Shown here: piece by piece, positions 10,849 to 22,046 of the stretch
Layout of the letters: each line of letters begins with the position of its first letter
Position numbering within the stretch: the stretch's first letter is position 1
From: Nelumbo lutea
Taxonomy: Eukaryota; Streptophyta; Magnoliopsida; Proteales; Nelumbonaceae
Length of the DNA stretch: 64,000 nucleotides
Reading direction: 5' to 3'
Assembly: GCA_022828595.1 (NCBI GenBank)
Contig: JAKGHH010000003.1
Span: 105,795,583-105,859,582, forward strand
Notes under the pieces: model-generated
Databases searched by the model: none
Seen by the model: only the letters and a program-made list of their open reading frames with translations
Told to the model about the DNA's origin: nothing
Program-made: the position numbers and the translations under genes

Positions 10849-12790
10849 ATGGCCTCCTCCAGCAACACCGGATGTGGCACGGAGACAAACGCCACCGGGG
10901 AGCAACTTCAGGTCCCCGTAGTGTGCGTTGGACAGTTCACCATCCCCCTTTCGGCGGATGGGATCCCCATCTTGAACGCGCCACAAGCAGTGGCACCCGT
11001 AAACCCTCCTACCACAAGCGTCCCCTTTCCTCTCCCCATTGAGACAACCTTCACTGAACCAATTGCCGTCCCCCTGGCAGCTAGCCAAAACCGATTGGAG
11101 GACCTGATGCAGTGCATGCGGGCAATGCAAGCCCAAATGCAACAGTTCCAACAACACCAGCTTCACCAGCACCAAGTGCTGCACAACATCTCCCAGTATC
11201 ACTATCAACAGCAGTTCCCCCAACTGCCACTGAACCAACCACTACTTCCACCTCGCCACCCCGCTCCGAGGCCAGTCAAGGCCTCCCCGCAGGATGGGCG
11301 CCCCCGCCAGGCGAAGGCCTCCCGGCCCCAGAACCACCCCAACAGCCAGGCCTCGTCCCCAGGCCGAAGAGAGAAAAATGTTGTCCCCGCCTCGCAACCC
11401 GCAGGCGGGTCGGGAACCTCGCCCGCGAGGTTGGCACCCTGGCGCTCCAAGCCCGAGCTCCCGCTCACCGAAAACCGATTCAGCGCCCTGGCGGCAGACT
11501 ACCAGCATTCCGGGCCCATCGAGCTCAATAACACGGAGGCCAGTAGCGCCAGCACAAGGCCCGCTCAACGGCGAAGTCGCCGAACCACCACCCGCGCCTT
11601 GTCGGAATTCAGAGGCAAAGACACGATCTCGGACGAGGTAGGGGCTGCCCCGACTCTCTCCGTTCCTTCCCCCTCGCATCGGAACTCCTGGCGGTCCCCT
11701 TACCCAGAGACTTCAAGCTCCCACCTCTAGACAAGTACGACGGGTCCTTCGACCCCAACGACCACGTTGACGCCTTTCAGTCGCAAATGCACCTCGCCAA
11801 GGCTAGCGAATCGTGCATGTGCGTGGCCTTTACCACCACCCTCAGGGGGGTAGCCCGCACTTGGTATAGGAACCTGGCTCCCGGGTCGATAAAGTGCTGG
11901 GCCCAGTAAGTGCAAGTCTTCACCACACACTTCATCACCAGCTGACGGTGCCCCAGAACAGAGGAAAGCATCTTCGGAGTGGTCCAAAGAGAAGGAGAAT
12001 CTATTCGGGGCTACATCAAGTGGTTCAACGAAGCATGCTTGCAGATACCGCGGTTGGACCCCGCAGTGCAGCTCGCGACGGCCAAAAGAGGGGTGACGCA
12101 CAAAGAATTCAAATGGCACATGGTGGCCAACCAGCCCGCAACCGTGGCCGAATTCCTCAAACTTGCGGATAAGTTCATGAGGACAGAGGAAGAAATCAAC
12201 CAACGAACCAAAGGCGGGAACGAGAAAAGAAAGAGAGAAGGCGAGCTCTCCAACCCAGTGAACAGAAAAAACCCGACCCGGGAGCCGAAGCCGAACCAGT
12301 CCTTCCGGGCCCCCCTAGCAGTTCGGATGGACTATACGCCATTAAACACGAGGCAAAGGCGGGAACGAGAAAAGAAAGAGAGAAGGCGAGCTCTCCAACC
12401 CAGTGAACAGAAAAAACCCGACCCGGGAGCCGAAGCCGAACCAGTCCTTCCGGGCCCCCCTAGCAGTTCGGATGGACTATACGCCATTAAACACGAGGCG
12501 GACAGAGATCTTAATGACGATCAAAGACGCTCCGTACGTTAAGTGGCCACCTCGCCTAAAGGGAAATCCGAACAAGAGAAACAATAATTTGTATTGTAGT
12601 TTCCATAGAGACCATGGTCATAGCACCGAACAGTGTAATAACCTCCGGGACGAGATAGAGGGACTCATCCGTCGCGGATACTTGAGAAACTTTGTACAGC
12701 ACAGCAATAACAATAAAGCATGTCGGCAAGGGGAGCACGAAAAGGATGCCCCCGAGTCTAGCAACAGACCTGCCGAACCGTTGCAGAAGC
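10849..12790 (+). pseudogene. Gypsy gag remnant of element 2
   Basis: The start is placed at MASSSNT (10849), shared with element 1, although an upstream in-frame ATG exists at 10786. An N-terminal Pro/Gln-rich part (MRAMQAQMQQFQQ) is followed, after a frame change near 11720, by the capsid block FKLPPLDKYDGSF and GVARTWYRNL. In-frame stops then follow WAQ (about 11908) and near 11944. The block EGESIRGYIKWFNEACL and the zinc knuckle CSFHRDHGHSTEQC at 12594-12635 are well preserved. A 145 bp tandem duplication (12210-12499) shifts the frame again. It cannot make full-length Gag. Confidence 0.88.
12210..12499 (+). repeat. 145 bp direct tandem duplication in gag
   Basis: Bases 12210-12354 and 12355-12499 are essentially the same, both starting aaaggcgggaacgag and ending attaaacacgagg. 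Because 145 is not a multiple of three, the second copy is read in a different frame. Confidence 0.93.
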
Positions 12791-15700
12791 AGCCTCCGGA
12801 AGAGAGGCTAGTTCGGGGAACCATCCATGTAATAGTGGGAGGTTTGGTGGTAGCGGGGTGTACCTCGGCAGCAGCCCGGACTTCAGTTCGCGAAGCGGCC
12901 CTCAAAGAACGGAACCCCCCAAAGAGACCAAAGACCGAAGAACCAATCTTTTTCACGAAGGACGACGCGCGAGGAGTCCACTACCCACATGATGACGCGC
13001 TTGTCATTAAGCTAAGGATCAGCGACTTCGAGGTCAGGCGCGTACTCGTAGATTCGGGCAGCTCAGCGGACATCCACTTCAAATCAGCATTTGACCAGCT
13101 GCAGTTACAGAGGAGCGAGCTGAAGCCCGCGAACACTCCCCTGGTAGGTTTCAGCGGAGAGGAAGTCAGGCCCCTCGGAAAAGTAACTGTCCATGTGGAA
13201 GTCGGCACATGGCCTTGTGCGGTCAGACTCAATCATGATTTCCTGGTAGTCGCGAACCCCTCCCCATACAATGCCATAATAGGGCGGCCGATCACGCATA
13301 TCCTACGGGCGGCGGTCTCCACCTACTATTTGGCCATGAAGTTCCCTACGGACTTCGGTATAGGGGTAGCGCGGGGCGACCAACTCGAGTCCCGCAAGTG
13401 CTAGGTTGCCGCCCAGAAGGGAAAAACCAAGGCGGCCGACGACCTCGAACTGGAGCGGCCTGCGGAGCAAGGTGAGGAGCGAGCTTCGCCCACGGAGGAA
13501 ACAGTCGCAATCCCGACTTCAGCTATGGACCCAGCTCGCACACTAAGCATCGGAGCTTCCATCGAAGACCCCCTACGAGCCGAACTAGTGAGTTTTTTAC
13601 TTTAAAATTTAGATATTTTTGCCTGGTCCGCGACCGACATGCCCGGCATTAGCCCTGGACTGATAACTCACAAACTTAATACTGACCCTGTAGTCAGACC
13701 TGTTAGGCATAAGAAATTCAACTTAGCCCCAGAACGCTGGAGAGCGGTCGACGAGGAGGTTGAGAAGCTCCTCGCAGCAAACTTCATAAGGGAAGTCCAT
13801 TACCCGAGCTGGGTGGCCAACCCGGTGTTGGTAAAAAAGGCAAGCGGCAAGTGGCGCATGTGCGTCGACTATACCGACTTGAACCGAGCTTGCCCGAAAG
13901 ATTGCTTCCCCCTCCCCAGAATTGACCGCCTAGTGGACGCGACCTCGGGAAACGAGTTGCTAAGCTTCCTGGACGCCTACTCGGGCTACAACCAAGTTAG
14001 TATGGACCCATCCGATGAGGAAAAAACCAGCTTCATAACCGAGTTCGGCCTGTATTGCTACAAAGTCATGCCCTTCGGACTAAAAAATGCCGGGGCGACT
14101 TTCCAAAGACTTGTAAATAAGCTATTTCGGCCCCTGATTGGTACGAAGATAGAGTGCTATGTAGACGACATGGTCGTCAAGACTCAGTTTCCAAATCCTG
14201 CGTCAGTTTAGCATGAAGTTGAACCCCAACAAGTGTGTCTTCGGTGTCACCTCGGGCAAGTTCCTAGGCTACATTGTCAATCGGCGCGGTATTGAGGCCA
14301 ACCCGGACAAAGTAAAAGCCATTCTAGATATGAAACCACCTCGAAAAGTAAAAGAGGTTCAGAGGCTAAACGGCCGCATAGCCGCTCTAAGCCGCTTCTT
14401 GTCTAAGTCAGCAGACCGCTGCCTACCCTTCTTCAGGGCAGTCAAAGGCAAAGGGTTCGAGTGGACCCAGGACTGCCAGTTCGCGTTCGACGAACTAAAA
14501 GTTTACCTCGCTAGTGTGCCAACCTTAGCCCGGCCCGAGGTGGGCGAGGTCTTAGAACTGTACCTCTCGGCGAGCGACGAGGCGGTCAGTTCGGTACTGA
14601 TAAAAGAAACAGACCGGGTCCAACGACCCATCTATTATGTTAGTAAAATTTTGTAGGGAGCAGAGGCAAGGTACCCGGAGATAGAAAAACTAGCATACGC
14701 CCTAGTAATAGCAGCTCGGAAACTCCACCTGTACTTCCAGGCTCACACCGTCATCGTCCTAACTGACAAACCTCTTAGACAAGTTTTACTCAAACCCGAA
14801 GTCTCCGATCGACTGACGAAATGGGCCATCGAACTCAGCGAGTATGACCTCCAGTACAAACCGAGAACCGCTATCAAGGCCCAAGCTTTGGCAGATTTTA
14901 TCACCGAGTGCACTTTCATCCACGAAGCCCCACAGGTCGAGCCCGAGGTCCCCAGTTCCGGCGAACCCGGAGCTCCTGAGCCCATAGAGTCCGAACCCCG
15001 TGAAGTAGCAGCCAGTGTGGCATCTCTCCTGGTCAGACGAAGCGCGAACTGGGATGAGGAGCCCTGGATCCTTCACGTGGATGGTTCCTCGAACCGGCAA
15101 GGCAGCAGAGCTGGAATAGTCTTGTGCGGCCCGAGCGGCACAAAAGTAGAATACGCACTACGCTTTGAGTTCGCGGCATCCAACAACGAGGCAGAGTACG
15201 AAGCACAAACACTTGGTCATCTGCAGTGATTCTCAGCTCGTGGTAAACCAAGTTACCGGCGAGTACGAAGCATGCGATCTCTCCATGATCGCATATTTGG
15301 CCAAAGTAAAAGAAGCCCTGCTCAACTTCCAGTCACACATCATCAGGCAAATCCCGAGGTCAGAAAACACTGTGGCCGACGCCCTATCCCGGTTAGCCAG
15401 TACAAGTCACAACAATATGAGAACTGTGTACATAGAGGACTTACCTCGGCCTAGTATTCTCGGGGGGACAGAGGAGGTCGCTCCCGTCTTGGAGGCAGAG
15501 CCGAGCTGGATCGATCCACTCGCGAGCTTCTTGATAGACGGAACCCTCCCTGCAGAACGCAATGCAGCCAAGAGGGTGCAGCGCCAGACGGCCAAATACG
15601 TCATAATAGACGAACGGTTATACCGACGGTCGTGCATGCTCCCCTATTTAAATTGCCTGCGACCTACCGAAGCCGAGTTCGTACTCCGCGACACTCATGA

Positions 15701-16681
15701 AGGCCTATGCGGCGGACACTTGGGGGGCAGAGCACTCGCCCAAAAGGCACTTCGACAAGGATACTACTGGCCAACGATGAAGGCAGAAGCTGTCGAGCTC
15801 GTCAGAAAATGCGACAAGTGTCAGAAACACGCTAACATCCACCATCAACCCGCCTCCGACCTCAAATACCTTGCCAGCCCGTGGCCCTTTGCACAATGGG
15901 GCATCGACCTCCTAGGGCCATTTCCACTAGCAACAGGCGGAAGAAAATTCTTAGTTGTGGCAGTAGATTATTTTACGAAGTGGATAGAAGTCGAACCTCT
16001 GGCAACTGTTACGGCTCGAAACATACGGAACTTCTTCTGGAAGAACATAGTATGTCGGTTCGGGTTACCTCGGGTACTAATCTCCGACAACGGCAAACAG
16101 TTCGAGGATATCAAGTTCCAAGAGTGGTGCCAGAACATGGGGATTTGGCAAAATTTCACGTCAGTCGCGCACCCGCAGGCAAACGGACAGACGGAAGTTA
16201 TGAACAGAGCCATCTTGCCCGTATTGAAATCACGTCTGGATCGAGCTAAGGGATTGTGGGCCGAAGAGCTACCAAGTGTCTTATGGGCTCACCGAACTAC
16301 CGAAAAAGCAGCCACGGGAGAAACCCCCTTCAACCTCACCTACGGCACTAAAGCAGTAATCCCGGCCGAAATCGAAATACCAATGTTGCGATTAGAAACA
16401 TACGACAATCGGACGAACGGAGATGAGCTACGTTCCAACCTCGACCTACTGGATGAGGTAAGGGACCTCGCGCACATCCGAACAGCGGCATACCAGCAGC
16501 AGGTAGCTCGCTACTACAATAGCAGAGTTAAGCAACAAAGCTTCCGAGTCGGCGACCTGGTCCTTCGTAAGATTATGGTGCCCGAACCCGGTATGGGCAA
16601 GCTTGGACCTAATTGGGAAGGGTCCTATAAAGTAAAAAGAGCGCTCGGGGGCACATACGAACTCGAAACTTTGGAAGGCAA
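12791..16681 (+). pseudogene. Gypsy pol remnant of element 2 (PR-RT-RH-aRNH-INT)
   Basis: Protease is at about 12960-13400 (VLVDSGSSADI). RT is at about 13640-14400 (FLDAYSGYNQV, YVDDMVVKTQF). RNase H is at about 14460-14910 (IVLTDKPLRQV). A second RNase H is at about 15060-15400 (HVDGSSNRQGS, CSDSQLVVNQV). Integrase is at about 15610-16680, with the His/Cys zinc finger ending CDKCQKHANIHH and the DDE residues in WGIDLLGP, ISDNGKQF and GQTEVMN. Breaks include stops at 13402, about 13603 and about 14654. There is a deletion with frameshift just after the RT active site (near 14195) and another inside the second RNase H (near 15210). The sense frame ends after TLEGK, without the usual C-terminal tail. 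Confidence 0.92.
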
Positions 16682-16684
16682 ATG

Positions 16685-16713
16685 AGTATCGCCTTAAGTT
16701 CACGATGTTTCAC
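16685..16713 (-). repeat. Partial antisense pol-tail copy at left edge of extra-ORF block
   Basis: Bases 16685-16709 (agtatcgccttaag plus ttcacgatgtt) are the same as 18986-19010. On the minus strand they read NIVNLRRY, which matches part of a gypsy pol C-terminus. The two copies bracket about 2.3 kb. Confidence 0.8.
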
Positions 16714-16774
16714 GGTTCTTTGGCTTGTTCTCAAACTTTCCGGTGAGTACTTTCTTGAATCCATCTTTTCCCTA

Positions 16775-18628
16775 ATGTCTAGCTTTGATAGCTCAGACGA
16801 TTCTTCGAGTAGGGCAGACGTAGGCTCCACCAACCGAGCAGTGTCCCTAGACTGCCTCAGTGATCTTGAGGTGGAGCTTGACTATGAACTAGTGGGCCGA
16901 GTCGCTTCGGGCAGTTTGGCATCTACCTCCCGCCGAGGTTGGATGCTAGACAGGTTTGGTCCTTCGACCATGACGCCTGAGGGGCTTCAATCCATACTTC
17001 TGTCTTACAATCTTCCTGGGGGGTACACATATTTTATTCCTTCAGGTAGTTTTCCTTGGGAATACGGTCCCGACGAGATCGTGATTTTTCGAGAGCAGCT
17101 CGCTGCAGGATTGCGACTTCCTTTCCATCCCCTTCTCGTCGAAGTCATAAACCACTTCGGTGTCACCGTTGGCCAGCTTCATCCGAACTCTATTCGGAAC
17201 CTGGTGGGGACAGTTTCCCTTTTTTGCGAGCAGAACTTCCCCTTAGACTTAGAGATATTCTCCTCCATCTTGATGCTCAAGAGACGGGCAGGTTCTCTTC
17301 CTGGGGGGAGATGAGCGTATTACCTTTCTCCTCGCCAGGGTTTTAAGCTTCTGCACGATCTTCCTAATAAGGTCCCTTATTGGAAGCGGGACTACTTCGG
17401 CGTGTGAAGTGCACAAGGATGGCCCTTTCAGACCGGGTGGGGTGAGGCCGCTCCCGATTTGGGTGTAACTCTTGATAAAGAGACGGTGAAGGGTCTCCGG
17501 CAATGGGCACGACAAGGCTTAAAATGCCACCACTACTTAACGGAGGCCAAGCTTATTGCAGCCGGCATGAGTTCGGGTAGGTTTCTAGCTATGCGGTTTC
17601 TTGTTTGCTTTGTTCTTTCATTTTTTTTGATGTCGAACTCGTTTCTGCAGGTGTGATGGACACGGAGAGGACTCGTGGGGGGCGCTTGTTTCAAGGTATG
17701 AAGAGGAGGAAGCGGGTCGCCAAGCGAACTCGTACCGAGCTGCCCCTGGGTGAGGAGCCCCAAGTTCCAGACCATACGCCGGAGGATCTGCCCAGGGAGC
17801 CCGAAGTGACTCCATCGGTGCACGAAACTGCCGGGGCGCCTTACGCTGAGACCACTCATACGGGCGCTCCTACGTACTCAAGTGCTCCTGCTCACTCCGG
17901 GTCTGCTCATACGCGGGCTGGGCCCTCAGGCTCGGGAGCTCAAGGGGAGTTTAGAAGCGTGTTGACGCCGAACTACACTCTTCAGAAGAGTAGGGACGCT
18001 ACTTTCCCTGAGGAGGTCGCGGCGTGGACCGATCTTCCCTTGAATCAGGTCGCTTGCCGCGCCGTAACACATGCCATGGTGGTAAGTTAGATTCTGTCTT
18101 CCTTTTTTATTTTGTTGCTTCTGTTGTCATTTGCTCACTTGTTTCTTTTGGTAGGCGAATTCTTCAATTCATGCCTTGGCGGCCCAAGTGGGGAGGAGCT
18201 CGCGACAGGCACGAGCTGCTGAGGCTGCCGCTCATGCTGCTGAAGAAGCCTTCCGTGCTGCAGAGGCAAATACCCGGGCTGCTGAGGCGGCTGCTTATGT
18301 TGCTGAAGAGGCTGCTCGCGTCGCGATGGCCAGACAGGCGAGGTCTCAGCATGACGCCGAGGCCATGGGGGTAGTTGTCAAGCATATGGCGGACTTGAAG
18401 TTGGATTTGCAGCATCAAGTCGAATATCTTCAGGAGGACATCAGGGAGAGAATGCAGATTTTTTCCCAAGGCATTGAAGATGCCAAGAAGAAGGCAGTTG
18501 AAGACTACATTGCCTCTCCGCGTTTTGACGATCTGATGGTGGACTCTTACAGGAGGGGGTTCAAGTTGAGCCGGTGGATGATCCGGAATACGTACCCCGA
18601 CCTCGATGTAAGTGCCATAACCACTTAG
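16775..18628 (+). pseudogene. Extra ORF of the retrotransposon (gypsy-associated 'putative transposon' protein), spliced and decayed
   Basis: From MSSFDSSDD (16775) the frame runs through PFHPLLVEVINHFGV and QLHPNSIRNLVG, hallmarks of the plant 'putative gypsy type transposon' family. After 17314 the homology shifts frame (LLHDLPNKVPYWKRDYFGV, then VHKDGPFRPGGVRPLPIWV). A second part begins near 17657 (MDTERTRGG). A likely intron, gtaagttag...ttttggtag (about 18082-18154), joins THAMV to an Ala/Glu-rich coiled coil (ARAAEAAAHAAEEAFRAAEA) and the ending MIRNTYPDLDVSAITT at 18628. It lies in sense between pol and the PPT. Such extra ORFs are known from Tat elements. The protein's function is unknown, and this copy has at least one frameshift. 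Confidence 0.75.
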
Positions 18629-18977
18629 CGTATAACTCAAGAAATGGCCAATGCTGCCAATGGCGAGCCGGACTCTGAAGGAGAGGCAGGGCCTTCGGGT
18701 GTTGTTGAAGTGCCTTCCGATGGCGAAGAAGTGTCTCCGGACATGTAAATTTTTTTTTTTGCCAATGTACTGTTTCTTGCAATGGAGTGTCTTTTTCCCC
18801 TTGCTCATCTTCCCTGAACTGTTTCTTTGCCGGGTTATTAAATTTCCGCGGTCTTTTATGCCGCGAACTGATTTTTTTGCCGAGCTGATAATGTGCTCTT
18901 TGTTTGTCTACGCCGAATTTCCTCTTGCCTTGCCTTGTGGCACATAGGGCCTGATTTCGTCCACTTCGCTTGGTGGT

Positions 18978-19033
18978 TTATAAGTAGTATCGCCTTAAGT
19001 TCACGATGTTCCACGTTCGAGGTACTGTATAAC
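18978..19033 (-). other. Antisense copy of pol C-terminal tail
   Basis: On the minus strand this reads YTVPRTWNIVNLRRYYL followed by a TAA stop. That is the kind of ending expected directly after the sense pol residues TLEGK at 16681. It lies 2.3 kb downstream and on the opposite strand. Confidence 0.85.
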
Positions 19034-19035
19034 CA

Positions 19036-19599
19036 GCCTTGACGCGACCTGGAAAAGACTTGGACGCAAGCTGAAAGGTTGGACGTGAACTCAGTAGACA
19101 AACCGTAGAAGTGACAAACCGACCGGGGTCCCCCACTATTTATAGCTACAATAACCAAGAATCGACCGCGCAGATCGAAGACGATCCGACGGCCCACGTT
19201 CCTACTGACCGCACGACCCCTAAGGTTGAGACATGATTGGCGCACGTCTTTTTGAAAAAAGCGAAACGTCAGCGCACGTCTTTTTGAAACTGACGTCGCT
19301 TCGACACGCGTCTTTCTGAAACTGACGCGCCGCACGTCTCCCCGACAGTCGCCCGCGCACGTACAGCAGTGGTGCGCTTTTTTGAAATGACCCGTTGTCA
19401 CGTCCTAGCGGCGTGGATTGGTTTGAAATTTAAAACGCGCGCTGCCACAACCACCAGCATTCTTAAGCACGTTTCCAGCCTTCTCGGAAACCGAAAGAAC
19501 CCTAGCAAAAGCGTCTCGTGTAGTGAAGGTTCGAAGGACGGGACAAATCCACCTGCTACCTCGCGAAAACTCCCCGCACCATGGCAAAACCTCCAGCGC
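19036..19599 (+). other. Non-coding 3' internal region of element 2
   Basis: No coding domain is seen. Between about 19230 and 19350 a degenerate motif (gcacgtctttttgaaa with tgacg) recurs about four times. A TATA-like tatttata occurs at 19137. Confidence 0.5.
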
Positions 19600-19616
19600 A
19601 AGGAGTCGGGGGCAAT
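19600..19616 (+). other. Polypurine tract of element 2
   Basis: The purine-rich aaggagtcgggggcaat lies directly before the TGATGAAGG start of the 3' LTR. This is the position of the plus-strand primer. Confidence 0.8.
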
Positions 19617-19885
19617 TGATGAAGGAAGATTTGGCCCGACCTCTCTATTATGTGACACGTGACAGGAACAACAGATCGGCAAAAGAGGCCAAGCATAGGC
19701 GGGAACAAGGGGACACACTTCGCCGAAGTGACCCTTATAACAGCTCGGGATACACTTCGCCAAACTGACCCACCTTGCAACAGCTCGGGATACACTTCGC
19801 CGAACTGACCCACCTTGTAACAGCTCGGGGCACACTTCGCCGAACTGACCCTTGTAACAGCTCGGGATACACTTCGCCGAACTGA
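19617..19885 (+). repeat. 3' LTR of element 2, truncated to 269 bp
   Basis: It matches 9919-10187 of the 5' LTR without gaps, with 17 mismatches. It stops abruptly inside the 36/40 bp tandem array at ccgaactga, followed by unrelated AT-rich DNA. About 578 bp of LTR are missing. Confidence 0.93.
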
Positions 19886-20120
19886 TTTATTAGGATTTGT
19901 ATTAACAATCCTGCATTGTTTTTTTGGACTAACTACGTGAATCTTAATCTATAGATATATGAATGAAATTTTAATTTTTCCATCAAAGGAGATGGATGGG
20001 TTTGATAATTCAAGGCACATTCCCAAATAACAATATTACACCAAAAAATCTAGAAAATTAAATTTTAATCGGATATTCAAACCTCAACTAGAAACTACGA
20101 AAAAGGTAATCGGAAAACTC

Positions 20121-20590
20121 ACTGTCTTCTCCTTGCAATAGTCGACATCCGTCCAACAGTCCTCCCCTTTGATGACATCAGTAGGCCAGTACCGACTTGG
20201 TATGGTGGTAGAGATCGATGACGTTACCACCACCCGTCTCACCCCTCACTCCTTCGCCGCTTTCAGCACATTAATCGTCCCTTTGATTGCCAGATCCAAA
20301 AGATTAATTAAATCAAATTAGTTTTCATGTGTTCTGCCTCAGAGCCTCCGAGAGGACCTCAGGGTCTTCGATTTTATCCACAATGCAAGGGAAGCAAGGT
20401 GGAATACGCTGACGGTTCCATTAATCGCGGCCACAAGAGAATCGTAGTCGAGGAGATCGATCTTGAAGAGGCAGAGAGAAAGGACTCTTCTCCTTGTATA
20501 ATCGATGTGTCATTATCTTTTGAACTCAATAGCGGTCAATCAGGTAGAATCAAATTGGTCGAGCGGGACAGTGTTCAAGCAGTGTCGTGA
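20121..20590 (-). pseudogene. Cinnamoyl-CoA reductase-like (extended SDR) pseudogene fragment
   Basis: On the minus strand, about 20490-20370 reads LFKIDLLDYDSLVAAI and then VFHLAS. A one-base loss shifts the frame before CIVDKIEDPE. After a short gap, 20300-20121 reads IKGTINVLKAAKE, then an in-frame TGA, then VRRVVVTSSISTTIPSRYWP and EDCWTDVDYCKEK. These are the standard blocks of plant CCR-like and phenylacetaldehyde-reductase-like NADPH-dependent SDRs (the substrate-pocket and TSSIS region). The glycine-rich NADPH-binding N-terminus and the YPxSK catalytic motif are not found nearby. A stop plus a frameshift mark it as a pseudogene. An 87-codon ORF on the other strand (20327-20590) is its shadow. 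Confidence 0.8.
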
Positions 20591-21085
20591 GGAAAAAGAT
20601 GAACAGTGTTCAGGCAGATTATGGAATTGCTGAGGTGGGTTATTTTAATTCATAAAAGGGTAAAATAGGTATTTTGAAAAAATATTCTCTTTTTACCCTT
20701 TTTCGTCTCGGTCATTGATGCAAGAGAGGTATTTGTTGAATTTTTAAAAATAAATGAGAGCTTTTTGCCAAAATGAAACTATAAGGATAGTTTTTATGAT
20801 CGTCAGAAACAGGTTTTTGTATTTTACCCCGTTTTATTAATAACACGTAATTATTAACAGTAATATTTACAAGTGATAATTAATACTGTTAATTATTAGC
20901 GCTTCGGATATGGGTCAGTTTTATCCGGAGTGAATCCGGTCCATTTAAATTAAGCCACGTCAATTAAGTTAAATGTACTAGGTATAATTTATTACCCAAC
21001 CCGTATCTGACCACGATCTCATCTTTTTCGCTTGGTTTTCATCTATGGTGTTCGCTTAAAAAGGGCAAAGTGAACACCAGCAGAT

Positions 21086-21605
21086 AGGGGTGTTTACGGG
21101 TTGGGTTGGATCGGTTTATTAGGGTTTTTCCATCTGATTCGACCTGATCGGGTTACCTGAGGTGGAAACTGAAATCAGCCCACTGATAGGCCAAACCGAT
21201 TTGGTCGGTTTGAGTCGGGTTGGGTTGGTTCCGGTTTTGCTCTTGTACAAAAGGACACCTAATTGAATTCTAATTGTAATTGCCTAAAGGGTTGCCTATT
21301 TAGTATAAAAGATTATAGAAAGTTAGAAACTAAGATAGATTTTGTAATTGCCTAATGGGCTTTCTAATTCTAATAGAAGACTAGTTATAGTTAAATAGGA
21401 AACAACTCAAACTAGGAACTACCGAATTAGTAGAAGATTAGTTTGGTTCGAGTCAAGTTGGTTTCAGTTTTCAAATCCAATATATCGGTTTATATATTTT
21501 CCCAACCCAAAACTGACCTGTACTGATGAAAACCCGGCCAACTCTGATTGGGTCGTCCGGATTGGTCAGTTTGGTCGGGTTGGGCATTCTTATGAATAGC
21601 CCTTA
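21086..21605. repeat. 'TAGGGGTG' repeat family, copy 1
   Basis: It begins ataggggtgtttacggg and ends with a cattcttatgaatagccctta-like edge. Inside are many ggttgggttgg/ccggtt-type runs in both orientations. Relatives are at 22047, 37210, 41246 and 53666. Confidence 0.5.
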
Positions 21606-21660
21606 CAGTAGATGTAAACTAGTTGTAAATACCAAAAAATTGTTCTCTAATCATCACATA

Positions 21661-21704
<44 letters not shown>
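21661..21704. repeat. (AAT)n microsatellite
   Basis: About 14-15 uninterrupted AAT units. They create a false poly-Asn ORF. Confidence 0.97.
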
Positions 21705-21706
<2 letters not shown>

Positions 21707-22046
21707 GAAGCTATAAAGAGAAAAAAAGGGAGGGAAAAAAAAGAGAAAAGGAAACTGAGCATGCAAATGGGAGGAAAACCAAAGAGAAGAGTGTGCGCCG
21801 ATCAAAAGAGTGCATCGTGCTGAAACCAACCGATCCAATGAAACCAAATATCAAACCGGCTCTGTTTTTGCAACCGAAACGGTGATTTAACGGTAGGAAC
21901 GTGGAGAAAAAAAAACAGGGATAGAAAGCCGAGAATGAACCTCTCTTATCCGTTCAAAACTCGTTTCAGTTTCGAAGAAAGAGATAAAAAAAATCGAACT
22001 GAAGTTCCTAAGATAATAGAGACAAAAAAAAATGACGGTTCTAGTT

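Larger units (their letters stand above)
9919..19885 (+). mobile_element. Tat-lineage Ty3/gypsy LTR retrotransposon 2, near full length
   Basis: The order is 5' LTR, PBS, gag, PR, RT, RNase H, second RNase H, INT, an extra-ORF block, PPT and a partial 3' LTR, over about 9.97 kb. The two LTRs align without gaps over 269 bp with 17 differences by eye, 14 of them transitions, so this is not a young insertion. The 5' flank is ...gcatgattct, but the 3' end is lost, so no target duplication can be read. Premature stops and frameshifts make it non-autonomous. Confidence 0.95.

Noticed and set aside
11205..11679. Long Gly/Arg-rich minus-strand ORFs
   Set aside because: Antisense shadows of the GC-rich, Pro/Ala-rich gag region.
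16775..18628. Extra ORF as an independent host gene
   Set aside because: It lies between pol and PPT of the element and matches a family known from gypsy elements, so it belongs to the transposon.
18856..19401. 181-codon minus-strand ORF
   Set aside because: Only a short stretch is meaningful, and that is the antisense pol tail in another frame; the rest has no domain.
20327..20590. 87-codon plus-strand ORF
   Set aside because: It is the complement of the CCR-like pseudogene exon, which explains the sequence better.
21526..21885. 119-codon ORF with poly-Asn
   Set aside because: Created by the (AAT)n microsatellite.
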